DNA from: Agrilactobacillus yilanensis
GTDB lineage: Bacteria; Bacillota; Bacilli; Lactobacillales; Lactobacillaceae
NCBI RefSeq assembly: GCF_003946725.1
Contig: NZ_RHOY01000020.1
Coordinates: 1-59,210, forward strand
Reading direction: 5' to 3'
DNA: 59,210 bases
Part shown: positions 24,137 to 32,199 of the stretch, in pieces
How the letters are laid out: each line of letters starts with the position of its first letter
Numbering within the stretch: the first letter of the stretch is position 1
Translations under genes and position numbers: made by a program
The notes under the pieces: generated by a model
The model's database searches: none
What the model was told of the DNA's origin: nothing
Seen by the model: the letters and a program-made list of their open reading frames with translations, nothing else

Positions 24137-24673
24137 TCACTGTTTTGTCACTTTGGCGTTGAACGCACCATCTTGCGCTTTAATAATTTTTGCAGCTTGC
24201 TTCGTGTCAAAATGCCCAATGACATGAATACCTTCGTAATAACCCACATTACCCCAGTAAAAAACGATTCTTTGCTGCGGTGACCAATAACCAATGTCTC
24301 CAGGTTTAGGATTCTCACCAGCTGACATCCCTTTTATACTCAAAGGTGCTTTTAAATCACTGGTCCGTTCTTTAATATTAGAATCTGCTGTTTGAAATTT
24401 TAAAGTTGTTGGTAACTGGCTGTATAACTGATTTGCTGCAGCATTATGATACAAATGCGCTTTTAGTACATGGCCCTTAATTACTACTTTAATTGGCCGT
24501 TTACTGGCCTGGTTTGTGACCGTTACTTGGGCCGTTTGAACTTGATTTTTAATTTCAGCAGCCTGACTGACTGTGGTGTGGCTTGTCGGTTGCTCTGTAT
24601 TGTAACACCACAATAAACCGACTAAAAAGATACTTGCAATTATACTGAATACTATGCTTGTTTTATGCATCAT
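24137..24673 (-). CDS. Exported cyclophilin-like fold protein
   Basis: 178 residues with an N-terminal signal or anchor helix (about 5-23, ending near a Cys in LLWCYN), then a domain resembling the cyclophilin-like family often encoded beside flavodoxins (LPTTLKFQ, GMSAGENPKPGDIGYW, HVIGHFDT). The family's role is not established. The start may be the second ATG at 24670, with AAGGTGG upstream. It is the first gene of the redox operon, and its upstream block resembles that of the hydrolase at 26039. A truncated relative ends the operon at 21850. Confidence 0.75.
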   Translation of the reverse strand: MMHKTSIVFSIIASIFLVGLLWCYNTEQPTSHTTVSQAAEIKNQVQTAQVTVTNQASKRPIKVVIKGHVLKAHLYHNAAANQLYSQLPTTLKFQTADSNIKERTSDLKAPLSIKGMSAGENPKPGDIGYWSPQQRIVFYWGNVGYYEGIHVIGHFDTKQAAKIIKAQDGAFNAKVTKQ

Positions 24674-24717
24674 TTTCCACCTTCCTCAACCAACTTGCGA
24701 TTTAACATTTTCTATGT

Positions 24718-24781
24718 TAAGGCCAGTTTCAGAAAATGTCTAATACCTATTTAAATTTATATCCATACCTTTTAGTTATTG
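24718..24781 (-). promoter_or_regulatory. Promoter and shared upstream block of the redox operon
   Basis: On the minus strand TTAGAC (24743-24738) and TAACAT lie 18 bases apart. The region from ATAACTAAAA to ATTAGACATT is recognisably the same as the block upstream of the hydrolase at 26902 (26958-27008), implying a common activator or repressor. Confidence 0.55.
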
Positions 24782-24824
24782 TTTAATTGCTCAAAAAAGT
24801 ACAATTTATTTAGGGAACATTGAC

Positions 24825-24880
24825 CAAAAAAATAGCTTTACCCTCGCTATAAAAGCGTTAAGGTAAAGCTATTTTTTAAT
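24825..24880 (-). terminator. Terminator of the alcohol dehydrogenase gene
   Basis: AAAATAGCTTTACC and GGTAAAGCTATTTT arms with T-rich tail on the minus strand; the first arm overlaps the stop codon. Confidence 0.8.
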
Positions 24881-25922
24881 CTAAAGTACTCATATCAATT
24901 ACAAAGCGATAATGAACATCACTATCAATCACGCGCTGATAAGCGTTAGGAACATCATCAATACCAATCATTTCGATTTGGGGATGTACTTCATTTGCCG
25001 CCGCAAAGTCTAACATTTCCTGCGTCATGGCAATGCCGCCCACATTCGAAATGGTTAATGTACCTTGTTTATTGAACATACTGAACAAATTGAATTTTTG
25101 TTCATCCATCGTTAAACCAACAAAGCAGAAAATTCCATCTACTGTCAGTAATTTCAAGTATTCATCTAAATCTAAGGCTACAGCAACTGTATTCAAAATA
25201 AAATCATATTGTCCGTTCAGCTTATCAAAGTCCGCCGACGTCCTCAAAACTTCATAGCTTGTAGCGCCAAATTGAGCAGCTTCAGCTCTTTTTTTATCAG
25301 AATGCCCTAAGACTGTGACTTCGGCACCCATTTTATGTGCAAATTGAACAGCAATATGGCCTAAGCCCCCTAAACCAATAACTGCCACTTTAGAACCTGG
25401 GCCAATGCCATAACGTTTTAAAGGATTGTAAGTTGTAATCCCAGCACACAATAAAGGACTAGCTTCAGCTAAATCTAACTTATCCGGAATATGCAATACA
25501 AAATGATCTTTAACGACTAACGATTGCGAGTAACCGCCTTGGGTAATTTGACCTTCGTAGTCAGGCGTATTAAAAACAGAAACAAATCCTTTTTCACAAA
25601 ACTGTTCTTGACCAGCCTTACAATACTTACATTCACCACAGGAGTCTACAAAACAACCAACACCCACACGATCTCCAACCTTAAAATCAGTTACTTCTGA
25701 ACCAATAGCGCTGACAATTCCTGAAATTTCATGACCTGGGACAATCGCATGATGAAAAACAGCATCAATACCTTCTACTTGTGCAATATCCGAATGACAA
25801 ATACCACAATATTTGATATCAATTGCCACATCGTCTGCCCGTAGTGCTCGGCGTGTAATTACAGTGTGATGAAATGAATGAAAATCTGAACTCGTTGCTT
25901 CTAGCGCTTTTATTTCGACCAT
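24876..25922 (-). CDS. Zinc-dependent alcohol dehydrogenase (cinnamyl-alcohol-dehydrogenase-like)
   Basis: 348 residues, medium-chain dehydrogenase/reductase. Catalytic zinc ligands are Cys in GICHSD and His-Glu in GHEISG (about residue 65). The structural zinc lobe has four Cys in DSCGECKYCKAGQEQFC. The Rossmann motif is GLGGLG (about residue 180). The likely reaction is NADPH-dependent reduction of aldehydes to alcohols in the cytosol, as in the YahK/CAD group. GGAGG precedes the ATG. It is a single gene beside the exported redox operon and may share its stress response. Confidence 0.92.
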   Translation of the reverse strand: MVEIKALEATSSDFHSFHHTVITRRALRADDVAIDIKYCGICHSDIAQVEGIDAVFHHAIVPGHEISGIVSAIGSEVTDFKVGDRVGVGCFVDSCGECKYCKAGQEQFCEKGFVSVFNTPDYEGQITQGGYSQSLVVKDHFVLHIPDKLDLAEASPLLCAGITTYNPLKRYGIGPGSKVAVIGLGGLGHIAVQFAHKMGAEVTVLGHSDKKRAEAAQFGATSYEVLRTSADFDKLNGQYDFILNTVAVALDLDEYLKLLTVDGIFCFVGLTMDEQKFNLFSMFNKQGTLTISNVGGIAMTQEMLDFAAANEVHPQIEMIGIDDVPNAYQRVIDSDVHYRFVIDMSTLD

Positions 25923-26004
25923 CTTAAATCCTCCATTATTCTGTTTGTTTTAAATGTTAACTACATTATATAATTTTAGTTCTCTTTTTACCCAATCCTT
26001 ATTT

Positions 26005-26019
26005 TATAGAACTTCTATA
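26005..26019. promoter_or_regulatory. Perfect palindrome upstream of the alcohol dehydrogenase
   Basis: TATAGAA-C-TTCTATA is a perfect 15-base inverted repeat in the gap between the hydrolase stop and the dehydrogenase start, about 85 bases upstream of the ATG; a candidate operator. Confidence 0.45.
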
Positions 26020-26038
26020 GCTAAAAAGCAGGTTTAAT

Positions 26039-26902
26039 CTATTTTGTATTTGTTGCCATATAACCCAACATATACTTAGTCGCTTGTCTTTCATCAGCAC
26101 CATAAAAACCGTGCCCTGCCCCTTCAATTATCTTTAAAGTGCTATGCTTGAATACCTTTTGTGCCCGCTTAGAATAACGAATCGGTACCACATCATCTGC
26201 ACTGCCGTGAATAAGCAAAACATTGCCTTCAAAATTTTGAATATGCGTCCACATATTATAGTTTAAAAGATGTGTGTAATATGCACGCCCTACAGTCATA
26301 TAATTATCTACTGTTTTTGGAATTTCTTTTACACTGCTAAATCTTTGCCGTGCTTCGTCTGGAATACTAAAAGCTGGATACAATAAAAGTAGGCCCTTAA
26401 TCTGTTTTGTTTTTTGTGCGCCCGCGATCGCAGATACCGCACCGCCTTGACTTTCACCTGCTAAAAACAGATTCTGTTTGTCCACTTCAGCTCTTTTTCT
26501 AATTTGTGAAATAACGGCCTTTAAATCAGAAGCTTCTGTAAAAATAGACATATCTGTCGTTTTACCGGAACTACGGCTACTATCACTGCCACCACTAAAA
26601 TCAAAAACATAAGCAACATAGCCTTGTTTTGCTAAAGCCCGCGCATAGGGTATCGTATCCTCATAAGTTCCAGTTAACCCATGAGATAAAATAACCGTCG
26701 GCCGTGGTTGTCTCGCGGCTTGTTTTGGTACATATAATTTACCGTATAGATTTTTTTTATTATATTTTACAGGCAACGTTTCTACCGAATAAGTTCGATT
26801 TACAGTCGTTGCAGTTACTTTCTCAGTTGGTCTAACCATTATTATTGCAATACTCAATAAACCAATCAACACAATACTTAAACCTAATATTCTTTGACGC
26901 AT
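26039..26902 (-). CDS. Exported or membrane-anchored alpha/beta hydrolase
   Basis: 287 residues with an N-terminal hydrophobic helix (about 5-25), then an alpha/beta hydrolase domain. The oxyanion region is HGLTGT (about 74), the nucleophile elbow is GESQGG (Ser about 150), the acid is in HGSADDVVP (about 235), and the catalytic His is in GAGHGF (about 265). It is probably an esterase or peptidase-like enzyme on the outer face. The upstream block is like that of the flavodoxin operon, so the two are probably co-regulated. Confidence 0.88.
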   Translation of the reverse strand: MRQRILGLSIVLIGLLSIAIIMVRPTEKVTATTVNRTYSVETLPVKYNKKNLYGKLYVPKQAARQPRPTVILSHGLTGTYEDTIPYARALAKQGYVAYVFDFSGGSDSSRSSGKTTDMSIFTEASDLKAVISQIRKRAEVDKQNLFLAGESQGGAVSAIAGAQKTKQIKGLLLLYPAFSIPDEARQRFSSVKEIPKTVDNYMTVGRAYYTHLLNYNMWTHIQNFEGNVLLIHGSADDVVPIRYSKRAQKVFKHSTLKIIEGAGHGFYGADERQATKYMLGYMATNTK

Positions 26903-26939
26903 ATTCTACCCCTTTCAATCAACATCTCTCAACAGTAAT

Positions 26940-27008
26940 TAAGTCTAGGCTGTTTTTTAGTGAATGTCTAATGCCTATTATTAATCTATAATTATGCTTT
27001 TTAGTTAT
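26940..27008 (-). promoter_or_regulatory. Promoter and shared upstream block of the hydrolase gene
   Basis: TTAGAC (26971-26966) and TAGACT lie 18 bases apart on the minus strand, preceded by a block (ATAACTAAAAAGCAT ... ATAGGCATTAGACATT) that matches the one before the redox operon at 24730-24781. Confidence 0.55.
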
Positions 27009-27016
27009 TATTCAAA

Positions 27017-27059
27017 TATAAAAAATCGGATCCATTTTAACCGGATCCGATTTTTTATA
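27017..27059. terminator. Strong terminator of the matrixin-like protease gene
   Basis: Perfect 17-base arms (27017-27033 and 27043-27059, containing AAAAAATCGGATCC) with T6 on the minus strand. Confidence 0.9.
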
Positions 27060-27079
27060 TTTAATCCATACTTGTCGGT

Positions 27080-27712
27080 CTACGTTTTGTATATCAACTT
27101 TAATGTCTGGATATCCTCTGCCGAAATATGTACCTTTCCTTGCGCCCAAGGATACATGATGGATTTAGGATTTTTACTATGATCCAAACCTAAAACATGG
27201 CCTAATTCATGAATAGCAGCCGCTTCCGAAACAGCTTCTGTATAGGCATAATTTAAACTTGCCCAACCGTGATTAACCGTCCCCCAGCTGCTTTCTAGTA
27301 ATTTAGGCCCCCCCAACCCTAATTGAATTTCAGGACTGTGATCCATTTTTTTATAGTACATTGAAAAAGTAATTTTATTTTGAGTTGCCAAACCGACCCC
27401 TGGCAAAAGTTGAACCACACCAGTTTGATTGTAACGCACCACTGCAGCTTCAAAAGCTTTTTTAACGGGTTTTGAAACCGAAGACTCAAACTGATAATAA
27501 TAGACCGAAGCCAACTGACCTTGTTTTACAATTGTTTCCATCGGTGTTTTAGCCTCAAACGCCCGGTGATGTTGTGTTAACAAACCTTGTACGCCTGCAG
27601 ACACTTGGGTTTCAATATTGTGTACATTAGCTGACACGGTATGGTGCATCATTAGACTATAGCCCATACCTAAAATTAGCCCTAAGCCTAATAACCCTTT
27701 TCGCCATTTCAT
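27080..27712 (-). CDS. Exported matrixin-like zinc metalloprotease
   Basis: 210 residues with a signal peptide (about 1-30, ending near VSANVHN). The zinc-binding motif HELGHVLGLDH (about residue 168) matches HExxHxxGxxH of metzincins, with a Met-turn SIMYP about 10 residues later. It resembles the M10 matrixin family without a recognisable propeptide cysteine switch or hemopexin domain. It probably cleaves proteins or peptides outside the cell. It lies next to the exported phosphatase pseudogene. Confidence 0.9.
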   Translation of the reverse strand: MKWRKGLLGLGLILGMGYSLMMHHTVSANVHNIETQVSAGVQGLLTQHHRAFEAKTPMETIVKQGQLASVYYYQFESSVSKPVKKAFEAAVVRYNQTGVVQLLPGVGLATQNKITFSMYYKKMDHSPEIQLGLGGPKLLESSWGTVNHGWASLNYAYTEAVSEAAAIHELGHVLGLDHSKNPKSIMYPWAQGKVHISAEDIQTLKLIYKT

Positions 27713-27756
27713 TAAAAGACCTCATTTTTTTAATTTATCTGAATGTTAAGCCTAAA

Positions 27757-27811
27757 AAAATAGCATCCCGGACCAAGGGTTGTTTGGTTTAGGTAGCTAT
27801 TTCGAATCATA
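27757..27811 (-). terminator. Terminator after the phosphatase gene
   Basis: AAATAGC and GCTATTT arms with imperfect inner pairs and T7 on the minus strand, 40 bases after the stop. Confidence 0.65.
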
Positions 27812-27850
27812 TTAGGTTTGTTGTTAATGGATTACGCTTCTAGTTGTGTT

Positions 27851-29842
27851 TTATTTTTTAGTTGTTGCGATAGAATTTGTTAGATCCGGTAAAATTTCTT
27901 CACCGCTATCCGTACCCAACATTGCTTGTTGAATCGTTGCTTTTGTTGGGGCATTGCCATTACGTTTTAACGTTACTTGCGCTAAGTTTTCGGTTGGTGC
28001 CGTTTCAAAACTTAATGTTAATTTCAAAATACCGTCTTGAATGTCTTGGCGTAAAATCGTTGTGCCCTTTGGTACTTTGATCTTTTCAATAGACTGACCG
28101 GCCAAATCAATCCGGGCATCTAAAGCTTTGACAGTACGATGGCTTTGGGCAACAAATTTTAAGGCAAATTTGTTTCTACCCTGTTCCAAATTAACGGCTT
28201 CAACATGCCGGTGTTTTTGAGCAAGTTCTGTTTGTGGTAAAAAGGCGGATGGATCAAACACACGACCGGTCATTGATGCCGGTTGTTTGATTTGTAAAGC
28301 GTGCAAAATCAAAGCACTAATATCCGCATTACTACCACCTTGTAGACGATGACCGCTATTAACCGTTTCGCCGCCAATACCAATGAAAATATTTTCATTA
28401 GAAGCATCTTTAGTATGTTCTGCAGAACCATGGTTGGTCAAACTGCCGCCATGATCGGAATTGGCAATCACTAATGTATCGTGACTATGCCCCGTTGCTT
28501 CCAATTTATCCATTACTTTCTTGAATAAGGCATCATATTTCGTGTATTGATCCCAATAGTTATCGTTATACCAGCCTTTGCCATGACCTTGCCCATCCAT
28601 ATAATCACTTTGCATATAAACCAAAGCGGTATCCTTAAATTGCACACTGCCAATATAATTTGCCACATCATCAAAAGATTTTAAAGAAGCTGAAGGTTGG
28701 GTATTCACCGCCGCATCCGCTTCAGTAATACCATTTAGAATTTGGCGCCATTCTGAAAAGGCGGCTAATCCAAAATTAGGATTGGCTTGCTGAATCACTT
28801 TAAATACAGAAGGATACTTTGGCTGTGCTTTTCCAAAATCACCAAAATAGTTTTGTGCAGCAGTACCATTAGTCATTTGATAATCTTTTGCCATCTGATC
28901 CCAAGGTAACCCATGGAGCATTGAAGAATAGTTCTGTGCCGAAATAGCCGGTTGAACAGACTTTGCTGTCGTGCTCATGGCAAAGCGATTATTAAACAAA
29001 TTCATCGTATACGTATTTTTACGCTTCGCCAAAGTTTGAGCATCGGTATGCCATTACGGTAATTCTTCTTTAGAAGCCGCATAGTATAACCCTTCTGGAT
29101 CCCAAGGATTGCCGCCGCCATCTGTTGTTAAAACGATAACATGCTTATAAGGTCGGATTTCAGAATTTTGAGCAGCGGCCATTTTAGCTGCCATATCGCT
29201 CGCTTTTGCCACGTCCCCAATTCCTACAAGACCGTCTTGATTCAAATCAGCGGTGTCCTTAGCATGGATCAGTACCTTTTGTTGCCCAACAATTGCCGCT
29301 TCAAGCGGTGCTGCCTGAGCATCATTGACCGTGGCCTGAGCCGCTTTAATTGTCACAGTTGCCGCTGTATCTGCAGTGACTGCCTTTGCTTTTAGCTGTA
29401 CACGGGCTAAACGAGTCTTACCGTAAGCGCTAACTTCGCCGGCTTCTACACTCGTTGAAGTCACCTGCAATACATTGTTGGTACCTGCTTTTAAGGTAAC
29501 TTTTGTATCACCTTTAGTTTGATCTGCACTGATAAATTCAAATTTATCCGCATCAAATTCAATCTCATAATTCAATGTATAGGCCGTTTCATCGTTATTT
29601 ACTTTGCGACCGTGTACATTCAAACTATAAATGTGGTTCGCAACCACATCACTGGCTCCAACTAACTGGGTGCTAATAGTTGGTACTGCCTGGTTTAAAT
29701 CACTAACTGTTGATACAGCCGGCATTCGGGTGGTTGCTACTGGGTTGGCAGAATCCGTTGCTGCTTCAACGACTGCTGGTGCTATTGCGACCCATAAGGT
29801 TGCTGAACACAGCGCGATAGTTGTCAACTTCTTGGGGTTCAA
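27851..29842 (-). pseudogene. Cohesin/dockerin-type exported alkaline-phosphatase-superfamily protein split by one stop
   Basis: Two ORFs lie in the same frame: 29842-29054 (262 codons) and 29053-27851. Only a TAA at 29056-29054 separates them, seven codons before the next possible start (TTG at 29032). Joined, they give about 663 residues. In order: signal peptide, a cohesin-like beta domain (about 45-190), a dockerin-like calcium loop DLNQDGLVGIGDV, then an alkaline phosphatase/phosphodiesterase domain. That domain starts VIVLTTDGGGNPW, has the nucleophile region ISAQNYSSMLHG, metal ligands in ANSDHGGS, and a C-terminal beta domain. The stop falls inside the catalytic domain, so either the gene is dead, or readthrough or strain variation occurs. 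Confidence 0.85.
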
Positions 29843-29941
29843 TCAAAATCACTCCACGATTTCATTTTATAGACATCGGTCTACACCAATCATATTAGCG
29901 AATGAATGTAAACTTATGAAACGGGTCGTGTAAATGTTTTG

Positions 29942-30793
29942 TTAATTTTCAGAAAAATGTGTTTTGATCAAATCTGCAATCACTGCGCTATCTGTTTCTA
30001 AAGCAAAATGTCCACTATCCAGCAAGACAACCGTTGCCTTAGGGACATCTTGCTTAAAGGCTTGTGCCCCAGGATAAATAAACGAAGGATCATTTTTGCC
30101 CCAGACTGCTAACAGTGGTGGCTGGTAGGTTCGTAAGTATTTCTGAAACATTGGATATTGTTTAATATTATTTTGGTAATCATAAATCAAATCTAACTGC
30201 CGCTGGGCATAAGCTTCCCCTTCAGAAGCATAGGCAATATCTAACGTATACCCATCTGGGCCAACAGAACCTGGCTGCGTACCGAAAGTATATTGTTTTT
30301 TGATCGTCTCTGGTGCAAAAGCTGCCCGGTAACGATTGCGTTTTTCTTCAGTAGGCTTATTCCAGAAGTCAGCCCGTTGCGCCCATTTTTCACCAAGACC
30401 AACTTGATAAATATTGCCGTTTTGGCTAATAATCCCTTGAATCCAATCGGGATGCGCAACAGCGATCTGAAAGCCAATCGGTGCCCCATAATCAAATACA
30501 TACATAAAGAATTTGTTGATTTTTAACTTCTGTAAAAATTCGGTCATAATTTGACTGAGATGTGCAAACGTATAAGCAAAATGCTGATGATCCGGCGCTG
30601 ATGACTGACCAAAACCGGGATAATCCGGTGCAATCAAGTGAAAATCTTGAGCCAACTTTGGCATAAGTTCCCGAAACATGTGACTGGCCGTTGGAAATCC
30701 ATGGTATAAAACTAAAGTTGGTTTAGACTTCGCCCCCGCTTCTCGGTAAAAAATATCTAAGCCTGCAACTTTGATCGTTTGGTAGCGTATCAT
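29942..30793 (-). CDS. Alpha/beta hydrolase, epoxide hydrolase/haloalkane dehalogenase-like
   Basis: 283 cytosolic residues. The HGFP oxyanion motif lies near residue 31. The nucleophile elbow reads VFDYGAPIG (about residue 100), with Asp rather than Ser, as in epoxide hydrolases and dehalogenases. The cap domain follows, the acid is near WGKND (about 231), and the catalytic His is in DSGHFALE (about 259). Substrate unknown. Its ATG directly follows the TAG of the MarR gene, so the two are translationally coupled and the hydrolase is probably induced with its regulator by a toxic ligand. Confidence 0.88.
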   Translation of the reverse strand: MIRYQTIKVAGLDIFYREAGAKSKPTLVLYHGFPTASHMFRELMPKLAQDFHLIAPDYPGFGQSSAPDHQHFAYTFAHLSQIMTEFLQKLKINKFFMYVFDYGAPIGFQIAVAHPDWIQGIISQNGNIYQVGLGEKWAQRADFWNKPTEEKRNRYRAAFAPETIKKQYTFGTQPGSVGPDGYTLDIAYASEGEAYAQRQLDLIYDYQNNIKQYPMFQKYLRTYQPPLLAVWGKNDPSFIYPGAQAFKQDVPKATVVLLDSGHFALETDSAVIADLIKTHFSEN

Positions 30794-31219
30794 CTAAAGT
30801 ACCTTCTTTATTTTTTGATTATTTTCAGTCAATAAGGCAGTCATTGGCTTTTTTGTAGTTGTCAAAATCGTGTCGGTTAACGTTGCAAAATCTTTTAGAC
30901 AGCGATTGGCGATTTTTAAAAAATCTGCACTTTGTTCCGTTAAATCAATTTTTGTCGCCCGTTGATCATGATTTAAAATTATTAGTTTTTTAGCGACAAG
31001 CGTCTTTAACATTCTGGATACGGTTGAACGTTCATAGCCTAGGCGCTCTGAAATTTGTCGAATTGTCGCTGGATGTTCGTCTTCTAAAGCCATCATAATA
31101 TAGGCATAGGCTGGATTTAATCCCGTGGGCGCAAATGTTTTATTGGCAAGCTGCTCTACACTTCGCAAATAGCGTGCTGCCGTAAAATAAGCGCAGGTTT
31201 CATCAAAATGATGGACCAT
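30794..31219 (-). CDS. MarR family regulator of the hydrolase operon
   Basis: 141 residues from the ATG at 31219 (AAGGGGG eight bases upstream); a GTG ten codons earlier is in frame but lies in the operator. The winged HTH is about residues 50-100 (ATIRQISERLGYERSTVSRMLKTLVAKK). Its promoter carries a large palindrome over the -10 region. It probably represses itself and the downstream hydrolase. Confidence 0.88.
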   Translation of the reverse strand: MVHHFDETCAYFTAARYLRSVEQLANKTFAPTGLNPAYAYIMMALEDEHPATIRQISERLGYERSTVSRMLKTLVAKKLIILNHDQRATKIDLTEQSADFLKIANRCLKDFATLTDTILTTTKKPMTALLTENNQKIKKVL

Positions 31220-31230
31220 TCTGTCATCCC

Positions 31231-31278
31231 CCTTAATGTGTATATACACACTTTAAGGCTGACTTTTCACTTTGTCAA
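31231..31278 (-). promoter_or_regulatory. Promoter and operator of the MarR-hydrolase operon
   Basis: TTGACA (31278-31273), 17 bases and TAAAGT (31255-31250) on the minus strand. A perfect TGTGTATATACACA palindrome (31237-31250) is nested in outer CCTTAA/TTAAGG arms (31231-31236 and 31253-31258), covering the -10 to about +20. Confidence 0.85.
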
Positions 31279-31289
31279 GTAAGTTATTT

Positions 31290-32063
31290 TTATTTCATCA
31301 ATCGTTGCAAAATTTCTTGTTTAAGTTGGACGGTTCGTGCTTCATCATTGACTTGTGAAATTCGATAGCCGACAAAATAAGGCGAATCTACAAATCGCGG
31401 TAGTGCTTTAGCCACAGTTTGTCCTTGGCTGTTTTGATAGAAAAATAAATTATAGGAATTACAGCGACCACCAAAATAATCGTTTAAAATGTACTGCACA
31501 ATTTTTTGGATCGTATCCGCAAATTTATTTAACCCGGCTTTTATCTTCAAAATCACATTGATCTCCACAAAACCCATAACCGGCTGATCTGAAAGCGTTA
31601 CAGCCACTGTTTCATTTTCCCAGATCATTGGCCCTGAAAAATTCGTATCAGTGATATTTTTGTAGCCATCTATTTTTTCAAAGCCAACAATTTGCATGTG
31701 CGGATGTGTTAAAGTCCCGCCAGAATAAGGGCCAAAATTCTTATAGAGCACCACACTTTTATATTTTGGATCCGCCATTGTTTTAGCCCAGGCGTTGAGG
31801 GCAAACTTGATAACCTTTCGATTTTGACTGACATCATAGTTTGAAATATCGCCATTATGATTGCTGGACTCAATCAAAACCGTCTGCCAAGTATCTATCA
31901 ACGTCCGATATTTATTAACAAGCCAAATTCGATCATCTTCTTGTGCCAAAATATCCGTCAAATGGGGCACATCGCAAAATGGACACGCATTATTTTTATG
32001 AATGATCGTTTCCGGCTTATTTTTAGCAACTTGCGGCTGAAACACCAAAACTTCTTTAACCAT
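31290..32063 (-). CDS. DUF4931 protein, GalT/HIT-like nucleotide-binding fold
   Basis: 257 residues. The N-terminal CPFC (about residue 28) is a possible metal site, and THPHMQIV (about residue 120) is the His-triad-like motif shared with galactose-1-phosphate uridylyltransferases. Length and motif pattern fit the DUF4931 group of LAB and bacilli. The reaction is unknown; nucleotidyl transfer or hydrolysis is plausible. It is a single gene, divergent from the MerR-GNAT operon. Confidence 0.75.
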   Translation of the reverse strand: MVKEVLVFQPQVAKNKPETIIHKNNACPFCDVPHLTDILAQEDDRIWLVNKYRTLIDTWQTVLIESSNHNGDISNYDVSQNRKVIKFALNAWAKTMADPKYKSVVLYKNFGPYSGGTLTHPHMQIVGFEKIDGYKNITDTNFSGPMIWENETVAVTLSDQPVMGFVEINVILKIKAGLNKFADTIQKIVQYILNDYFGGRCNSYNLFFYQNSQGQTVAKALPRFVDSPYFVGYRISQVNDEARTVQLKQEILQRLMK

Positions 32064-32142
32064 CTATCTATCCCTCTATCAGAAATTTTATTTTAAGTTA
32101 TATCATGCAATTATTTAATTTAAAAATCAATCTAAATTTTAC

Positions 32143-32174
32143 TTGACTATGTGGTAACAACACAGTTTATGATA
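32143..32174 (+). promoter_or_regulatory. MerR-type promoter with long spacer
   Basis: TTGACT (32143-32148) and TATGAT (32169-32174) are separated by 20 bases, longer than the usual 17, with an imperfect TGTG/CACA dyad in the spacer. MerR proteins activate such promoters by untwisting the spacer; the downstream MerR gene suggests autoregulation. Confidence 0.6.
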
Positions 32175-32199
32175 GACAACACAAGGAGGTTTGCAGACC

